Shown: positions 43,731 to 54,518 of the stretch, in pieces
Position numbering within the stretch: position 1 is the stretch's first letter
How the letters are laid out: every line of letters starts with the position of its first letter
DNA from: Pseudomonas sp. Irchel s3b2
GTDB taxonomy: Bacteria; Pseudomonadota; Gammaproteobacteria; Pseudomonadales; Pseudomonadaceae
Direction of reading: 5' to 3'
Assembly (NCBI RefSeq): GCF_900187445.1
Contig: NZ_FYEB01000001.1
Coordinates: 558,001-622,000, forward strand
DNA: 64,000 nucleotides
The notes under the pieces: model-generated
What the model was told of the DNA's origin: nothing
The model's database searches: none
Seen by the model: the letters and a program-made list of their open reading frames with translations, nothing else
Translations under genes and position numbers: made by a program

Positions 43731-44150
43731 TTAAGCATTCAAACCGAACGCTTTCTGGATCTCAGTGCGTAGGAGATCTCTATTTTTGGTGTCGCATTCC
43801 CAAACGACTACCACTCGCCATCCCAGCGAGAGCAGTGTTTGCTGAGTATTCAGATCTCGCTCAACGTTTCTAGCCAGTTTTGGCAGCCAAAACTCAAGCC
43901 TACTCTTGGGCGTGTACGCATATTTGCAGCCAGGATGTCGATGCCAAAAACAGCCGTGGACGAATATGCACAGTCGGTGCTTGGGGAACACCAAGTCAGG
44001 TGTTCCCGGCAGATCCTTCCTATGCAGGCGATAGCGAAGCCCCATTTCATGGCAAATCGATCGCACGACCATTTCAGGCTTCGTGTTTCTCCCCTTGATC
44101 ATCGACATGATTTTGGAACGATGTTCTGGGGTGACTATGTCTGCACTCAT
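43731..44150 (-). CDS. vsr: Very short patch repair endonuclease
   Basis: A 139-residue mismatch endonuclease that nicks 5' of T in T:G mismatches arising from deamination of 5-methylcytosine. It starts MSADIVTPEHRSKIMSMIKGRNTKPE, then RLHRKDLPGTPDLVFPKHRLCIFVHGCFWHRHPGC (catalytic Asp52, intercalating aromatics at Phe68-Trp69, zinc/His ligands) and ends in WRVVVVWECD. Complete length. It is divergent from the Mza operon, whose far end is flanked by a 5-cytosine methyltransferase, its natural partner. Confidence 0.95.
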   Translation of the reverse strand: MSADIVTPEHRSKIMSMIKGRNTKPEMVVRSICHEMGLRYRLHRKDLPGTPDLVFPKHRLCIFVHGCFWHRHPGCKYAYTPKSRLEFWLPKLARNVERDLNTQQTLLSLGWRVVVVWECDTKNRDLLRTEIQKAFGLNA

Positions 44151-44570
44151 TCAATGTATGCGTCCGGGTTTGTCCATTGACTCGACTTTTTGATCGGTAC
44201 CGCCTCAATCAATTTTAGCTTTTTCTTGCCGAAGTTCGCTCACACCGCTAGCACGTTGATCCCCAGCAGCGACTGGATTCATGTGCACGATGCAGCTACC
44301 TCTCCGACGCGACGATACCGACACGCGTTGCTCTGACTTAAGGTTTTCTTGAGCCAAGGTCAGTTTTTTATCCTAGGCTTCGGTGGTGGCTCCGCTCTTC
44401 CTTTACGTGCTTATGACAAGTAGATATTGTGAATGGCATTGCGCCACTGCAGCATCTAATGACTTATTAACACAAGTGATTTCTAAAGGGCTCACATTCA
44501 ATCACTTTGTCGTTAAGTTCATGCCAGCTTTGAGGTTGACCATGAGTTCGCAGTCTTAGAGGAGTGGAAC
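44151..44570. other. AT-richer intergenic region upstream of the Mza operon
   Basis: About 420 bases between divergent vsr and the Mza operon. No ORF with a credible start was found. It is clearly more AT-rich than the surrounding chromosome (TATTGTGAATGGCATTGCGC; AATGACTTATTAACACAAGT) and should hold the promoters for vsr and mzaA. Pinpointing them by eye was not possible. Confidence 0.5.
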
Positions 44571-44687
44571 ATGGACAAGGAGTCGCCCCTGAAAATAGAT
44601 ATATGCAGCCAACTCATTTCTAGAATCATAGTTGCGAAAGCGACTTATGAGGCAGACGCATGGTTATATGGGGCGCTCCGTGGTTAA
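44571..44687 (+). CDS. Small ORF overlapping the start of mzaA (possible leader peptide)
   Basis: A 38-codon ORF ([20 protein letters not shown]...) with the best Shine-Dalgarno of the area, GAGGAG, 7 bases before its ATG. It ends at TAA 44685-44687, inside the first codons of mzaA in another frame, whereas the mzaA starts lack a Shine-Dalgarno. Probably it couples ribosomes into mzaA or is a small component of its own. Confidence 0.45.
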   Translation: MDKESPLKIDICSQLISRIIVAKATYEADAWLYGALRG

Positions 44688-47295
44688 GCTGAACCCTCTG
44701 CTGCGCATGGCGACCATCGCCGGTGTCGAGGTCGCAGTCAAACTCCACATAGCGCGGGGTGACGACCTCAATGCTCGCGACGGGGGAGGCGCTACTCCTC
44801 TGATGCTGGCCTCCGCCCGAAGGAAAAAGGGCATTGTGCAGCTGCTTCTCGCTGCTGGCGCGAAGCCGGAGCTTCTCGACTCCGAAGGCAGGAACGCTCT
44901 CCAACACGCGGAGATGGGGGAGTGTGCCCAATGTATCGCTCTGTTGAGAGAGGCTCTTGGTTTTTCTGTCCAAGTAAATGAAAACGATGTAAGTGATGAG
45001 GATTCGCCTCAGATCGACGTGCAGGCGACGGAGCCCTTTCATCCCTCCTTTTCGAGCGAATCGTCGTATCACAATGCGGAGGAAGAAAAGGCTGAGGTGG
45101 CGTCTCAGGTCGATGAAGTCGTTGTGTCCGACGCCCGCTCAGTAGTTGAGTCCGCCAGATGCGAGGAGCGGCCTTGCCTCCGAACTGGCGAGCATATCGT
45201 CGTGAATGGCGAAGCAGAGACTCGCTCCAATCTAATTGACCTAGACGATGAGCCTCTCGATTTTGGATTCGAAGATGACTGGGTGGCGGAGTCCGATGCG
45301 ATTGTCCCAAAGGGGGACATGACCGTAGCTGAAGAAATCAGCGCGCTTCAAGGAACGATAGGTCAGCACAAGGCGATCGACACCGATGTGGAATGGGACG
45401 ACGTCGATCTGTTTCTTCCAGAAAGGGCGCTTCCGTTAGCGAATGATAATGGCGAGGGCATCCGTGGCTTGCTCTTCCGGGGATTGCGCGAAGGTACTGT
45501 ATCCGAGACAGCTCTTATCGATGTATGTCGAGAGGTTGACATTTCTCGCAATGAAGATACTGAACGTCTTCTGACTTTCGTTTTGGGCGATCTCGGCATT
45601 GTAATCGATGAGTGGACGGGGTTGGCCGAGCAGTCGGATCTTCTTGAGCCGACTACTGACGAAGAATTTGGGCTATCAGAGATCTTGGAGTTCGTTGAAG
45701 ACCTCGCGTCAGGTCGCAACGAGCCGCTGAGATTCTACGCAAAGGGGGTGAAAAAAGACCTACTTCTGGCAGCAGAGGAATTAGCTTTAGGCCGGGAAAT
45801 GGAGGACGCAAGGAGGCAGGCGCTGGATGCGCTCTCGTGTTGGCCCTTGGGCCTTGGTTTCGTTTTTGAAGCTGCCGACAAGGTAGCTCGCGGGGAAGCA
45901 AGTCATGAGGCGTTCATCTCTCGAGATGATCTTGTTGGCGAAACTGAGGGTAACGAGAGCACTAGTGAGACATCTTCCGGTGAGGAAGTTGAGCACGAGG
46001 ACGATGAATTCGGACTTGATTCGGTCGCAGCAACCTTCGTCTCTGCAGTTTCAGCTGCGCGTTCTGCCGGCAATGACTCCTTGAAAGTCCGTGATGCGCT
46101 TGCTGCCGCCAATCTTTCCCGAGTTTTTCTCATCGAGCTTTCGAGAAAGGCAGATTGTGATTTGGCAGGTGCAGTCTTCTCTTCTGCAATTCGACGCCAG
46201 GAAGCAGCACGGGAAAGGATGATTCTTTCTAACCTTCGTTTGGTGCTTTCTATAGCCAATAAGTATCGATGGTCTGAGCTTCCTTTTGATGATCTTGTGC
46301 AGGAAGGCAATATAGGTCTGATGAGGGCGGTCGAACGTTTCGACTGGCGCAAAGGGTTCAGGTTTTCCACTTATGCGACGTGGTGGATTCGCCAGCAAAT
46401 TACGCGTGCAATTGCTAATCAGGAGCGAGCGGTCCGTGTTCCCGTTCACATGCAAGACTTGGCAAGGAATATTTTACGTGAACGGGATAAGTTCGAATTT
46501 CAGATGGGGGGGGCTGAAAGCGAGCGCGAGACATCCCATCGAACAGGGATAGCCCTCGATAAGCTCAAGCTTCTTTTGACCGTATTCGAGAAGGTCAGCA
46601 GTTTGGACGAACGTTTTGAAGGTTCCACAACCTCCTTGCTCGATATCCTTATGGAGGAGGAGCCATCAGACCCGGCGATTGCTGCAGAAAACGCTTCTTT
46701 ACGGGCAATTTTGTTAGACATGATTGGAGAACTTGACGAACGTTCGGCCAAGGTTATCACTCTCCGTTTTGGCTTGGGCCAAGATGACGCCATGACCTTG
46801 GAAGAGGTTGGGTTCCTATTTGATGTTACTCGTGAACGTATTCGACAAATCGAGTCGAAGGCACTTAAAAAACTATGCCATCCGATAAGAATGGGAAAGT
46901 TAGCCTTGTATGTAGGCGACTACTTTGAGGTAAAACAATCCCTATCCTCAGGGGCCCAGCTAGGGGCGATCACAACTGAACGTGCCAAACACCACGGTGC
47001 AGTTGAGCCTCGTCAATCGGTAGCTGAGAGTTTGGAGATCATTCATGAGGTCTTAGATGAGTCTGGTTTGTCCGAGTCTCCGGAGGAGAAAAGTGTCCCT
47101 CCTCAGGAGCGACGTTTATTCGATCTTCTAGATGAGGCTAGGGCTCTTGGCCTTCGTGTTGAAGAGCAACCTTCTGGTGATGGCCGAATTCACGTATTAC
47201 TGCCAGCACAGCCGGATGCTCGAGTTCGTAAAGTAGCCCGCCGGATGGTTGATATCGGTTTCACACTTCTTTCTGGAACTACTTACGTCAAATGA
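44647..47295 (+). CDS. mzaA: Ankyrin-repeat RpoD-like sigma factor (MzaA-type defence protein)
   Basis: An 882-residue protein. Ankyrin repeats at about 17-105 ([49 protein letters not shown], approximate). A long acidic linker. A region resembling sigma-70 1.1 at about 271-321 ([20 protein letters not shown]...[10 protein letters not shown]). Region 1.2 at about 360-387 ([21 protein letters not shown]). Region 2 with [14 protein letters not shown] and [18 protein letters not shown]. Region 3 with RVPVHM. Region 4 HTH ([20 protein letters not shown]). A C-terminal 65-residue part is unrecognised. It is primary-sigma-like, not ECF. First gene of the operon; start uncertain (TTG 44632, ATG 44647 or ATG 44668). 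Confidence 0.8.
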   Translation: MRQTHGYMGRSVVKLNPLLRMATIAGVEVAVKLHIARGDDLNARDGGGATPLMLASARRKKGIVQLLLAAGAKPELLDSEGRNALQHAEMGECAQCIALLREALGFSVQVNENDVSDEDSPQIDVQATEPFHPSFSSESSYHNAEEEKAEVASQVDEVVVSDARSVVESARCEERPCLRTGEHIVVNGEAETRSNLIDLDDEPLDFGFEDDWVAESDAIVPKGDMTVAEEISALQGTIGQHKAIDTDVEWDDVDLFLPERALPLANDNGEGIRGLLFRGLREGTVSETALIDVCREVDISRNEDTERLLTFVLGDLGIVIDEWTGLAEQSDLLEPTTDEEFGLSEILEFVEDLASGRNEPLRFYAKGVKKDLLLAAEELALGREMEDARRQALDALSCWPLGLGFVFEAADKVARGEASHEAFISRDDLVGETEGNESTSETSSGEEVEHEDDEFGLDSVAATFVSAVSAARSAGNDSLKVRDALAAANLSRVFLIELSRKADCDLAGAVFSSAIRRQEAARERMILSNLRLVLSIANKYRWSELPFDDLVQEGNIGLMRAVERFDWRKGFRFSTYATWWIRQQITRAIANQERAVRVPVHMQDLARNILRERDKFEFQMGGAESERETSHRTGIALDKLKLLLTVFEKVSSLDERFEGSTTSLLDILMEEEPSDPAIAAENASLRAILLDMIGELDERSAKVITLRFGLGQDDAMTLEEVGFLFDVTRERIRQIESKALKKLCHPIRMGKLALYVGDYFEVKQSLSSGAQLGAITTERAKHHGAVEPRQSVAESLEIIHEVLDESGLSESPEEKSVPPQERRLFDLLDEARALGLRVEEQPSGDGRIHVLLPAQPDARVRKVARRMVDIGFTLLSGTTYVK

Positions 47296-48791
47296 ACGAA
47301 CGCACTAGGTATGCCCCGCCGCGAGCCGGCGCGATGCTGGAAGCCCTACGTGGCCTCGGATATTCGACCTCCGCAGCTTTAGCTGATGTGATTGACAACG
47401 GTGTTTCCGCCGGAGCGTCAGAAATACATGTGACGTTCGCCTGGGATGGTGAGAAAAGTCGGATTTCCATCTTGGACAACGGACGAGGCATGGACGACGC
47501 CGAGTTAGAGGCAGCAATGACTCTTGGTGCTAAAAGTCCCCTTGATGACCGTGCGGCTAGTGATCTCGGTCGTTTTGGGATGGGCTTGAAAACCGCATCC
47601 TTCTCTCAGTGCCGCTGTCTCACTGTCGCATCTAGACGGGTGACTGGTCCGGTTTCCTGCCTGCGTTGGGATCTCGATGCTATAGCTGCATCGACGGACA
47701 TTGGATGGAGGATGTTTGAGGGGGCAGCTCATGGCTCCGAAGCATTCGTTGAGCCGGCCGATGCACTTCACTCCGGAACAATAGTCCTCTGGGAAAAGTT
47801 GGATCGAATCGTCACGGCTGGCTATACCCCTGATCACTTTTCCGACTTGATAGACGATGTTGAGCTACGTTTGGCAATGGTGTTCCATCGCCTGTTAGAA
47901 GGGCCGAGCCCGGTTTTACGGCTGTTCCTCAACGGAAAGATGGTTAATCCATGGGATCCCTTTATGACAGGGCACCCTGCGAAGCCGTGGCATTCGCCAG
48001 TAGCCCGAATCCTCACGCCATCAGGCCTCGTGGAGGCTCAATGCCACGTTTTACCACACAAGGATCGGCTTTCTGAAGAGGAGTTCCGTAGGTCGGGTGG
48101 GGCAGAAGGGTGGACCTCTCAACAAGGATTTTACGTATATCGCAATCATCGTCTGCTTCTGGCAGGCGGGTGGCTTGGGATTGGACAGGGACGTGCATGG
48201 AACCGAGAGGAGCCTCATCGGCTTGCTAGGATCAGGTTGGACATCCCTAATACAGCCGATTCCGCTTGGAAGATCGACGTCAAGAAGTCCACCGCCCGGC
48301 CTCCCGTAACAGTGCGTCCATGGCTTACGAAATTGGCTGAGGATACGAGAGAGAGAGCCAGAAGAGTTTTTGCTTTTCGGGGCACGCCAATGCCCGGGCC
48401 TGGAGGGCTCAAGATTGAGCAGCAAGCATGGCGTGTCGATAGGTTACAGGATGGTATTCGCTACCGCATTGATGAGAGGCATCCGGCGGTGGCCGCGGTG
48501 ATTGAGGCTGTTGGAGGCAATGCAAGCCTTGTTCGGGCCATGCTACGGGTCGTCGAGGAAACCGTGCCTGTACAGCGGATATGGCTCGATACAGCCGAGA
48601 ACAAAGAAACGCCACGCACCGGGTTCGAGGGGGAGCCCAACGCAGCTGTGATCGAGGTTGCAGGCGTACTATTTAATGACCTGATCGAACGCAAGGGGTT
48701 AAGCATCGAAGAGGCTCGCAAATCGATGCTTAGGACCGAGCCATTTCAAAAGTACCCAACACTGATTGCCAAATTAGGGGAGAACGAATGA
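47292..48791 (+). CDS. mzaB: GHKL (MutL/MORC-type) ATPase of the Mza system
   Basis: A 499-residue protein. The N-terminal ATPase has the Bergerat fold: N box [14 protein letters not shown] (about 29-42), G1 LDNGRGM (61-67), G2 [14 protein letters not shown] (93-106). The middle part has the shape of MORC/MutL transducer domains; the C-terminus ([23 protein letters not shown]) is unrecognised. It should dimerise on ATP binding and gate DNA or protein contacts for the nuclease. Start ATG overlaps the mzaA stop (ATGA). Ends with the same overlap into mzaC. Confidence 0.85.
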   Translation: MNERTRYAPPRAGAMLEALRGLGYSTSAALADVIDNGVSAGASEIHVTFAWDGEKSRISILDNGRGMDDAELEAAMTLGAKSPLDDRAASDLGRFGMGLKTASFSQCRCLTVASRRVTGPVSCLRWDLDAIAASTDIGWRMFEGAAHGSEAFVEPADALHSGTIVLWEKLDRIVTAGYTPDHFSDLIDDVELRLAMVFHRLLEGPSPVLRLFLNGKMVNPWDPFMTGHPAKPWHSPVARILTPSGLVEAQCHVLPHKDRLSEEEFRRSGGAEGWTSQQGFYVYRNHRLLLAGGWLGIGQGRAWNREEPHRLARIRLDIPNTADSAWKIDVKKSTARPPVTVRPWLTKLAEDTRERARRVFAFRGTPMPGPGGLKIEQQAWRVDRLQDGIRYRIDERHPAVAAVIEAVGGNASLVRAMLRVVEETVPVQRIWLDTAENKETPRTGFEGEPNAAVIEVAGVLFNDLIERKGLSIEEARKSMLRTEPFQKYPTLIAKLGENE

Positions 48792-51697
48792 CCTCAGCGG
48801 AAGAGATAGCTGCGCAAGTGGAGTTGCTGGAAAATGTTATCGCTACTGCGCAGCGGTTGGTGAAGACCGAGAAGGATAAGTCCAAAATTACCCCGACTCT
48901 CATTGCCGAGAAGGTCCGGCTTGCGACGACAATGTTCTCTGGCGATTCACCTCATATAGTGGATCAGGGAAAGGCTGTAGCCACGCTAATTCAGCGCTTT
49001 AGTCACTGGATCGGCAAATCGACCACGCTGAAAGACAACGCGGGCCACTTTGACTGGCTCACAGCTGCGCGCAAACGTGATTGGCAATATTGGCGGCGTT
49101 ACGAGGACTTTTTGGAGTCCAAGCTCTCCGATACAGTGGTTGAAGGGATTGATGAGGCCACAGACGACATCCTGGGTCTATTGGAAGATCCACAGCGTGG
49201 AGATGACTGGGATCGCAGAGGACTTGTTGTCGGACATGTACAGTCCGGGAAAACCAGTAACTACTCTGGGCTCATTTGTAAGGCGGCCGATGCGGGCTAC
49301 AAAATAATCATCGTGCTCGCCGGCATGCACAACAACCTGCGCTCACAAACCCAAATGCGGCTAGAGGAAAGCTTTCTAGGCTACGAGACGACCATTGACC
49401 GCGATCCGGGCATGCCCATTGGCGTAGCTGAGTTCGGTGAAGATCTGAAAACCAACTCTGCGACCACGCGCGCGGAAAACGGCGACTTTAACAACGCTAT
49501 CGCTAAACACTTCCACGGCATCTCTCCTGAGGAGCGGCCATGGCTTTTTGTGGTTAAGAAACAGAAGACTGTCTTAACTGCCCTGTTGGATTGGATACAA
49601 AAGCGAGTAGCCGATAGCACAGACGCGAGTGATGGACGTAAGCTCGTCACGAAGCTACCTCTACTGATGATCGACGACGAGGCAGATAACGCCTCGGTCG
49701 ATACAGGTGAGCAGATGTTCAACGACGACGGCACGCCGGACGAGGAGCATCAGCCTAAAACTATTAATCGCCTCATCCGCCAGTTACTGCACGCATTCTC
49801 ACGCAAAGCCTATGTCGGTTACACGGCTACCCCTTTTGCAAACATCTTTATTCATCACAAAGGCGCAACGGCTAAGGAAGGCCCGGATCTCTTCCCTAGG
49901 TCTTTCATAATCAACCTCGCCGCCCCTTCCAACTACGTGGGCCCTGCTCGCATGTTCGGCAAGATGACTAAGGACGGACGCGAGGGCGCGCTTCCCCTCT
50001 CACGGAGCATCGCAGATCACTATGATGCCGAGAAGGATTCAGGATGGATGCCACCCAAGCACAAAAAGACCCACGTCCCGACCTACAAGGGGCAGGAGGT
50101 CATTCCGCCTTCCCTGAATGAGGCAATATGCGCTTTCGTACTGGCTTGTGCGGTGCGAGAGCTACGCGGCCAGGATGGCCAGCACAATTCGATGCTAGTT
50201 CACGTCACCCGCTTCGTAGATGTGCAAAACCATGTACGCGAACAGATTGAGGCGGCCGTGCGTCGCATGCGCCAGAAGATCACTCGCGGCATTGATGCCG
50301 AAGAGCAGCTAGAGCAGTTGCGCAAGCTCTGGGATAAAGATTTTCTCCCCATCCGCGATCAAGTGGCAGAACTCTCCCCGGTCGAGGATCGTCCTCCAAC
50401 TATGCCGAGCTGGGATGACATCCTTGCAGTTTTACCTGACGTGCTGGATGACATTGAGGTCCGCTCGATCAACGGCACGGCGAAAGACGCGCTGGATTAT
50501 GTGACACCCGGCGCGGTGCTGAAGGTAATTGCGGTTGGCGGTGACAAGCTTGCCCGTGGCCTGACGCTGGAGGGGCTGTGTGTGAGCTACTTCGTGCGTA
50601 CGACAAAGATGTATGACACGCTCATGCAAATGGGCCGCTGGTTCGGCTATCGTCCAGGCTACCTTGATTTGTGTCGCCTCTACACCTCTCCTGATCTGGT
50701 GAAGTGGTTCGGCCACATTGCCGATGCTTCGGAGGAACTACGGGAGGAGTTCGACTTTATGGCCGAAGCGAAGCTAACGCCGGAGCAGTACGGGCTCAAA
50801 GTGATGTCGCATGAGGTGCTCACTGTCACCTCTCCATTGAAAATGCGAAACGCACAGACGCTCTCGTTGACTTACAGCGGGACTCGACCGCAAACCATCC
50901 TATTTCATCGTGATGCGAAGATTCAGCAACAGAATCTCGATGCTACCGACGCTCTAATCGGCTCACTCGGCAATTCATGGGAGGATTCGCCGAAGCATGC
51001 TCGCGATGGTGATCCGGACTCATGGCCAAGTGCACGTCTCTGGAAGGATGTCAGCGTCTCCAACGTTCTAACGTTCCTTGGCACTTACGCGACCCATCCG
51101 AATGCCACAAGCGCCAAAGCTGTCTTGCTGTCGGAATTCATAACCAAGATGGTCGGCACCGGGCAATTGACGAAGTGGAGCGTCGCGCTGCTCGGCGGTG
51201 GTTATGGTGATGGAGATCAGCACGTATTTCCCGGAGGCGAACCTTCGGAGAACTATTCGATTCGCAAGACTGAGGATTCTGTCGATCCTGAAAAGGTTGA
51301 TCCTAAGAGTTTCGCCATTGGTGTGCTCACCGACCCCAAAGACGAAGGTATCGACCTCAGCGATGACGCTTGGCGAGAGGCATTGGCTCTTACTCGCGCG
51401 GCTTGGAAGCCTGAACCTTCACGCGGCCGAACCTCTTTGCCGAACTTCCCTAGTGGCAAGGGTATTCGCGAAACTCGTGGAAAACTTGGTGGGGACGCGG
51501 ACTGCGGATTGCTTTTGCTCTACCCACTAACGCCGTACTTCTACAAGGAAAAGACGCCTGAACGGCTAATCGTCCGCGGATGGAGCAAGCCCATTATGGC
51601 CTTCGCCATCGCGTTCCCCAGCAGCGACAACCCAATCAGCGTGGAATACGAAGTTAACCTCCTCTACTGGATGCAAGAATATGGTCCGTCCGAATGA
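48788..51697 (+). CDS. mzaC: Z1-domain superfamily II helicase-like ATPase of the Mza system
   Basis: A 969-residue protein. Walker A is GHVQSGKT (149-156), motif Ia is KIIIVLAGMHNNLRSQTQMRLE, Walker B is DDEAD (296-300), motif III is YVGYTATPFANIFIHH (343-357), motif V is VGGDKLARGLTLEGL, and motif VI is QMGRWFGYRPGY. These mark the helicase core; the sequence around motifs V/VI and following is the Z1 domain. It probably translocates on or senses phage DNA for the partner nuclease. Overlaps mzaB by 4 and mzaD by 17 bases. Confidence 0.88.
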   Translation: MTSAEEIAAQVELLENVIATAQRLVKTEKDKSKITPTLIAEKVRLATTMFSGDSPHIVDQGKAVATLIQRFSHWIGKSTTLKDNAGHFDWLTAARKRDWQYWRRYEDFLESKLSDTVVEGIDEATDDILGLLEDPQRGDDWDRRGLVVGHVQSGKTSNYSGLICKAADAGYKIIIVLAGMHNNLRSQTQMRLEESFLGYETTIDRDPGMPIGVAEFGEDLKTNSATTRAENGDFNNAIAKHFHGISPEERPWLFVVKKQKTVLTALLDWIQKRVADSTDASDGRKLVTKLPLLMIDDEADNASVDTGEQMFNDDGTPDEEHQPKTINRLIRQLLHAFSRKAYVGYTATPFANIFIHHKGATAKEGPDLFPRSFIINLAAPSNYVGPARMFGKMTKDGREGALPLSRSIADHYDAEKDSGWMPPKHKKTHVPTYKGQEVIPPSLNEAICAFVLACAVRELRGQDGQHNSMLVHVTRFVDVQNHVREQIEAAVRRMRQKITRGIDAEEQLEQLRKLWDKDFLPIRDQVAELSPVEDRPPTMPSWDDILAVLPDVLDDIEVRSINGTAKDALDYVTPGAVLKVIAVGGDKLARGLTLEGLCVSYFVRTTKMYDTLMQMGRWFGYRPGYLDLCRLYTSPDLVKWFGHIADASEELREEFDFMAEAKLTPEQYGLKVMSHEVLTVTSPLKMRNAQTLSLTYSGTRPQTILFHRDAKIQQQNLDATDALIGSLGNSWEDSPKHARDGDPDSWPSARLWKDVSVSNVLTFLGTYATHPNATSAKAVLLSEFITKMVGTGQLTKWSVALLGGGYGDGDQHVFPGGEPSENYSIRKTEDSVDPEKVDPKSFAIGVLTDPKDEGIDLSDDAWREALALTRAAWKPEPSRGRTSLPNFPSGKGIRETRGKLGGDADCGLLLLYPLTPYFYKEKTPERLIVRGWSKPIMAFAIAFPSSDNPISVEYEVNLLYWMQEYGPSE

Positions 51698-52694
51698 AGA
51701 GTTCCTGCTGGCTTGGTCGTCGCTTTCCGGAAATGACACCATACCAGGCTGGCAGGTTATTTCCCTTGCTCCTTCTGGGCCTGTCGAAGTGCAGGCAGGG
51801 CGGCGCTCGCCCGCCAACGTCGAGGCGATACTGTTCTGCTTTCCGACTGCTAAGTTGGCCCGCACGGAAAAATTTCCCGAGGGGCAGGGCTTCTTGATCG
51901 AGAGAGCTGAACCCGTAAATTCTGAAGGGCTTAGGTTAGCTCTCACTCGGCAAGAAGCTGGAAGCATTGAACTCTTCGCTGCGATGGTTTGCGATGTAGT
52001 TGGCGCTTTGGATGAGACCGCAGCTACTGGCGTTGACGAAACCAAGTTGTTGCGGGTCTTAATTGGGCGAGTAGTTGCTTGGAAGCAGTTCATGTCGCGT
52101 GGTGCGAATCCTCTCAGTCTCGAGGCAGAACTCGGTCTGACAGGCGAACTCAACTTTATGATTGCTCTACTGGAATCAGGAATACCGGCTGAGGAGGTAC
52201 TCCAAGGCTGGGTGGGACCAGATGACGCTCCGCAAGATTTCCTTTTGGGAGACGGTGCGATTGAAGTCAAGGCTACGATGTCCACGGCAGGCTTCCCTGT
52301 GAAAATAACCTCCCTTGAGCAGTTGGACGACTCCGTAGCATCGCCTCTCTTTCTCGCTGCCGAGCGTTTTTCGCATGAGGAGGGCGGGCACACTCTTCCT
52401 GAGTTGGTTACGAAAACCGAGCTACGACTAGGTGGCGAACTTGGAACTGTCAACTTTTTTAGAGAGAGGCTAATGGTTGCTGGTTACTTCGAAGGCCACT
52501 CAAGTTACTACACCCGAAAATTCGAATCGAAGGAGAGGCGGGTCTTCTCTATATCCGAAGGCTTCCCGAGGTTGACGCCGGGAACTGTTCCCGCTGGAGT
52601 CATTCGGACCCTCTATGAAATCAATCTGGACCACGCCGGAGACTTCCTCTCGGACCTCGACGCGGCTCTGAAACAATTAGGAGTAACGGGATGA
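51681..52694 (+). CDS. mzaD: PD-(D/E)XK nuclease, DUF4420, of the Mza system
   Basis: A 337-residue protein of the DUF4420 type. Nuclease core: Glu156 in LGLTGELNFM, then WVGPDDAPQDFLLGDGAIEVKAT with Asp186 and the Glu195-x-Lys197 pair, i.e. a full set of PD-(D/E)XK residues. The remainder (SSYYTRKFESKERRVFSISEGFPRL) is typical of the family. The probable DNA-cutting subunit. Its start lies 17 bases inside mzaC, and its stop overlaps the mzaE start. Confidence 0.85.
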   Translation: MVRPNEEFLLAWSSLSGNDTIPGWQVISLAPSGPVEVQAGRRSPANVEAILFCFPTAKLARTEKFPEGQGFLIERAEPVNSEGLRLALTRQEAGSIELFAAMVCDVVGALDETAATGVDETKLLRVLIGRVVAWKQFMSRGANPLSLEAELGLTGELNFMIALLESGIPAEEVLQGWVGPDDAPQDFLLGDGAIEVKATMSTAGFPVKITSLEQLDDSVASPLFLAAERFSHEEGGHTLPELVTKTELRLGGELGTVNFFRERLMVAGYFEGHSSYYTRKFESKERRVFSISEGFPRLTPGTVPAGVIRTLYEINLDHAGDFLSDLDAALKQLGVTG

Positions 52695-54463
52695 CGCTTG
52701 ATGACTTTTTCGCAGAGACCAGGAGCGAGATAGCGACCCAGATGTCTGATGGCGCCACATTTGGTGAGCTCGTTTTTTCCGAAGTAGTGATGCAGCACCT
52801 CGTTGATGCTGGAATGACTTTCGATCCAGTTGTCTGCCATTTTCAGGGGAAGGTCGGCAACGCGAATCTGCGCTTAAGCGGCTATGCGATGTCAGAAGAC
52901 GCTGACCAGCTTGACCTGTTCGTAAGTCTGTATGAAGGCTTCGAAAGCCTCAACCCGATCCCCGATCAAGACATCAAGACAGCAGCGGCCCAATGTGTTC
53001 GTTTCTTGGAACTCTGTGCAGCCGGGCGTATTGCTGAAAAACTGGATCCCTCAAGTGACGTCCATTCCCTTGCACTGACGATCCGAGAAATTTACGACGG
53101 GCTTGAACAGGTTCGTGTTTACGTGCTTACGGACGGTATAGCGAAGTCGAAGAGTTTCAAATCCCGAGACGTTGGCGGTAAGCACGTGAAGCTTGAAGTC
53201 ATGGATATGGAGAGGCTTTACCGCCATCGTTCTGAGGGTAAGCCTCGAGATGAACTAGTCATTGACTTCAATGATGTGTCCGGCTCCCCGCTCCCATGCG
53301 TTTTTGTACCAGGTGAAACAGGGGATTATGACTACGCACTTACCGCGATCCCTGGTGAAGCACTTCGGTTTGTTTATGAGAAGTTTGGCCCTCGGCTACT
53401 CGAGGCTAATGTGCGCTCTTTCTTAAGCGTGAAGGCGAAAGGTGTGAACGCGGGACTGCAGAATACTTTGCGGAATGCCCCTGAAAGATTCATGGCTTAC
53501 AATAACGGGATTGTATTAGTCGCTGACGAGATGCGGTTGGATCGCGCCCTGGATGGATCGCCGGGCATTGCTTGGTTACGTGGTATGCAAATCGTTAATG
53601 GTGGCCAAACCACGGCTTCAATTTTCTTTGCCAAAAAGAAGTATGAAGATACGGATTTGAGCAAGGTTCGTGTCCCAGCTAAAATCATCGTTATGAAAGA
53701 GCAGGATCCTGCAAAAGAAGAGGCACTGGTCTCCGACATCTCGCGTTATGCCAACAGTCAAAATGCTGTTCGGCAATCAGATCTATCAGCCAACAAGCCG
53801 TTCCATGTTGATATTGAGCGGTTATCGCTTTCGGTCTATTGCCCTGATGGTATGGGCCGATGGTTCTACGAGAGGGCTGCGGGCAGTTACAACACTCTAC
53901 TCTCACGTGAAGGTGTCACTCCAGCGAAGCTTCGCGCCCTGAGGGAGTCTGTACCAACCTCGAGGAAAATAACAAAAACTGAGTTGGCGAAATACTCCAC
54001 TGCGTGGGATGGCCACGCTGATGTTGTCAGTCTTGGCGCACAGAAGTGCTTTGATCGGTTCATGTCTGGTATGACTGACGTTGAGGCTAAAGGTACGGCT
54101 GTTACTCCAGATGTTCCTTATTTTAAGGCTATTGTCTCGAAAGCTTTGCTGTTCAAGGCGGTCCACAAGACTGCGCGACCATTGGTGCCTGCCTTTCTAG
54201 CGAACGTTGCGGCTTACACTGTTGCATTAATTTCTCAGGCTTACGGCAAGTCCTTTAACCACGAGCGTGTCTGGAGCAGACAAGGTATTTCTCCTCAGCT
54301 TGTTAGGCAGATCGAAATTTGGGCTCGGGAAGTCAATGACCGTCTTCATGAGACAGCAAATGGCAGGATGATCTCTGAATGGGCAAAGCGTCCAGAGTGT
54401 CTAGAGGCTATGTTCTCTCGACCGTACTCTCCTCCCTTGGTCGATATTCCTGAGACGCTCTGA
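52691..54463 (+). CDS. mzaE: AIPR (abortive-infection phage-resistance) protein of the Mza system
   Basis: A 590-residue protein with AIPR hallmarks: FMAYNNGIVLVADEM (267-281), QIVNGGQTTASIFFAKK (300-316), and DISRYANSQNAVRQSDLSANKP (349-370). AIPR proteins occur in Abi systems and beside Z1/MutL-type restriction genes; their mechanism is unclear. Last of the five coupled genes. No terminator-like stem with a T-run follows; an inverted repeat at 54519-54553 lies in the gap before the convergent methyltransferase gene. Confidence 0.88.
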   Translation: MTLDDFFAETRSEIATQMSDGATFGELVFSEVVMQHLVDAGMTFDPVVCHFQGKVGNANLRLSGYAMSEDADQLDLFVSLYEGFESLNPIPDQDIKTAAAQCVRFLELCAAGRIAEKLDPSSDVHSLALTIREIYDGLEQVRVYVLTDGIAKSKSFKSRDVGGKHVKLEVMDMERLYRHRSEGKPRDELVIDFNDVSGSPLPCVFVPGETGDYDYALTAIPGEALRFVYEKFGPRLLEANVRSFLSVKAKGVNAGLQNTLRNAPERFMAYNNGIVLVADEMRLDRALDGSPGIAWLRGMQIVNGGQTTASIFFAKKKYEDTDLSKVRVPAKIIVMKEQDPAKEEALVSDISRYANSQNAVRQSDLSANKPFHVDIERLSLSVYCPDGMGRWFYERAAGSYNTLLSREGVTPAKLRALRESVPTSRKITKTELAKYSTAWDGHADVVSLGAQKCFDRFMSGMTDVEAKGTAVTPDVPYFKAIVSKALLFKAVHKTARPLVPAFLANVAAYTVALISQAYGKSFNHERVWSRQGISPQLVRQIEIWAREVNDRLHETANGRMISEWAKRPECLEAMFSRPYSPPLVDIPETL

Positions 54464-54518
54464 CACCCCATTACTCAGAGCGAAAGTTCAAAACTATGGG
54501 TGCAGGGTTAGTAAGTCG

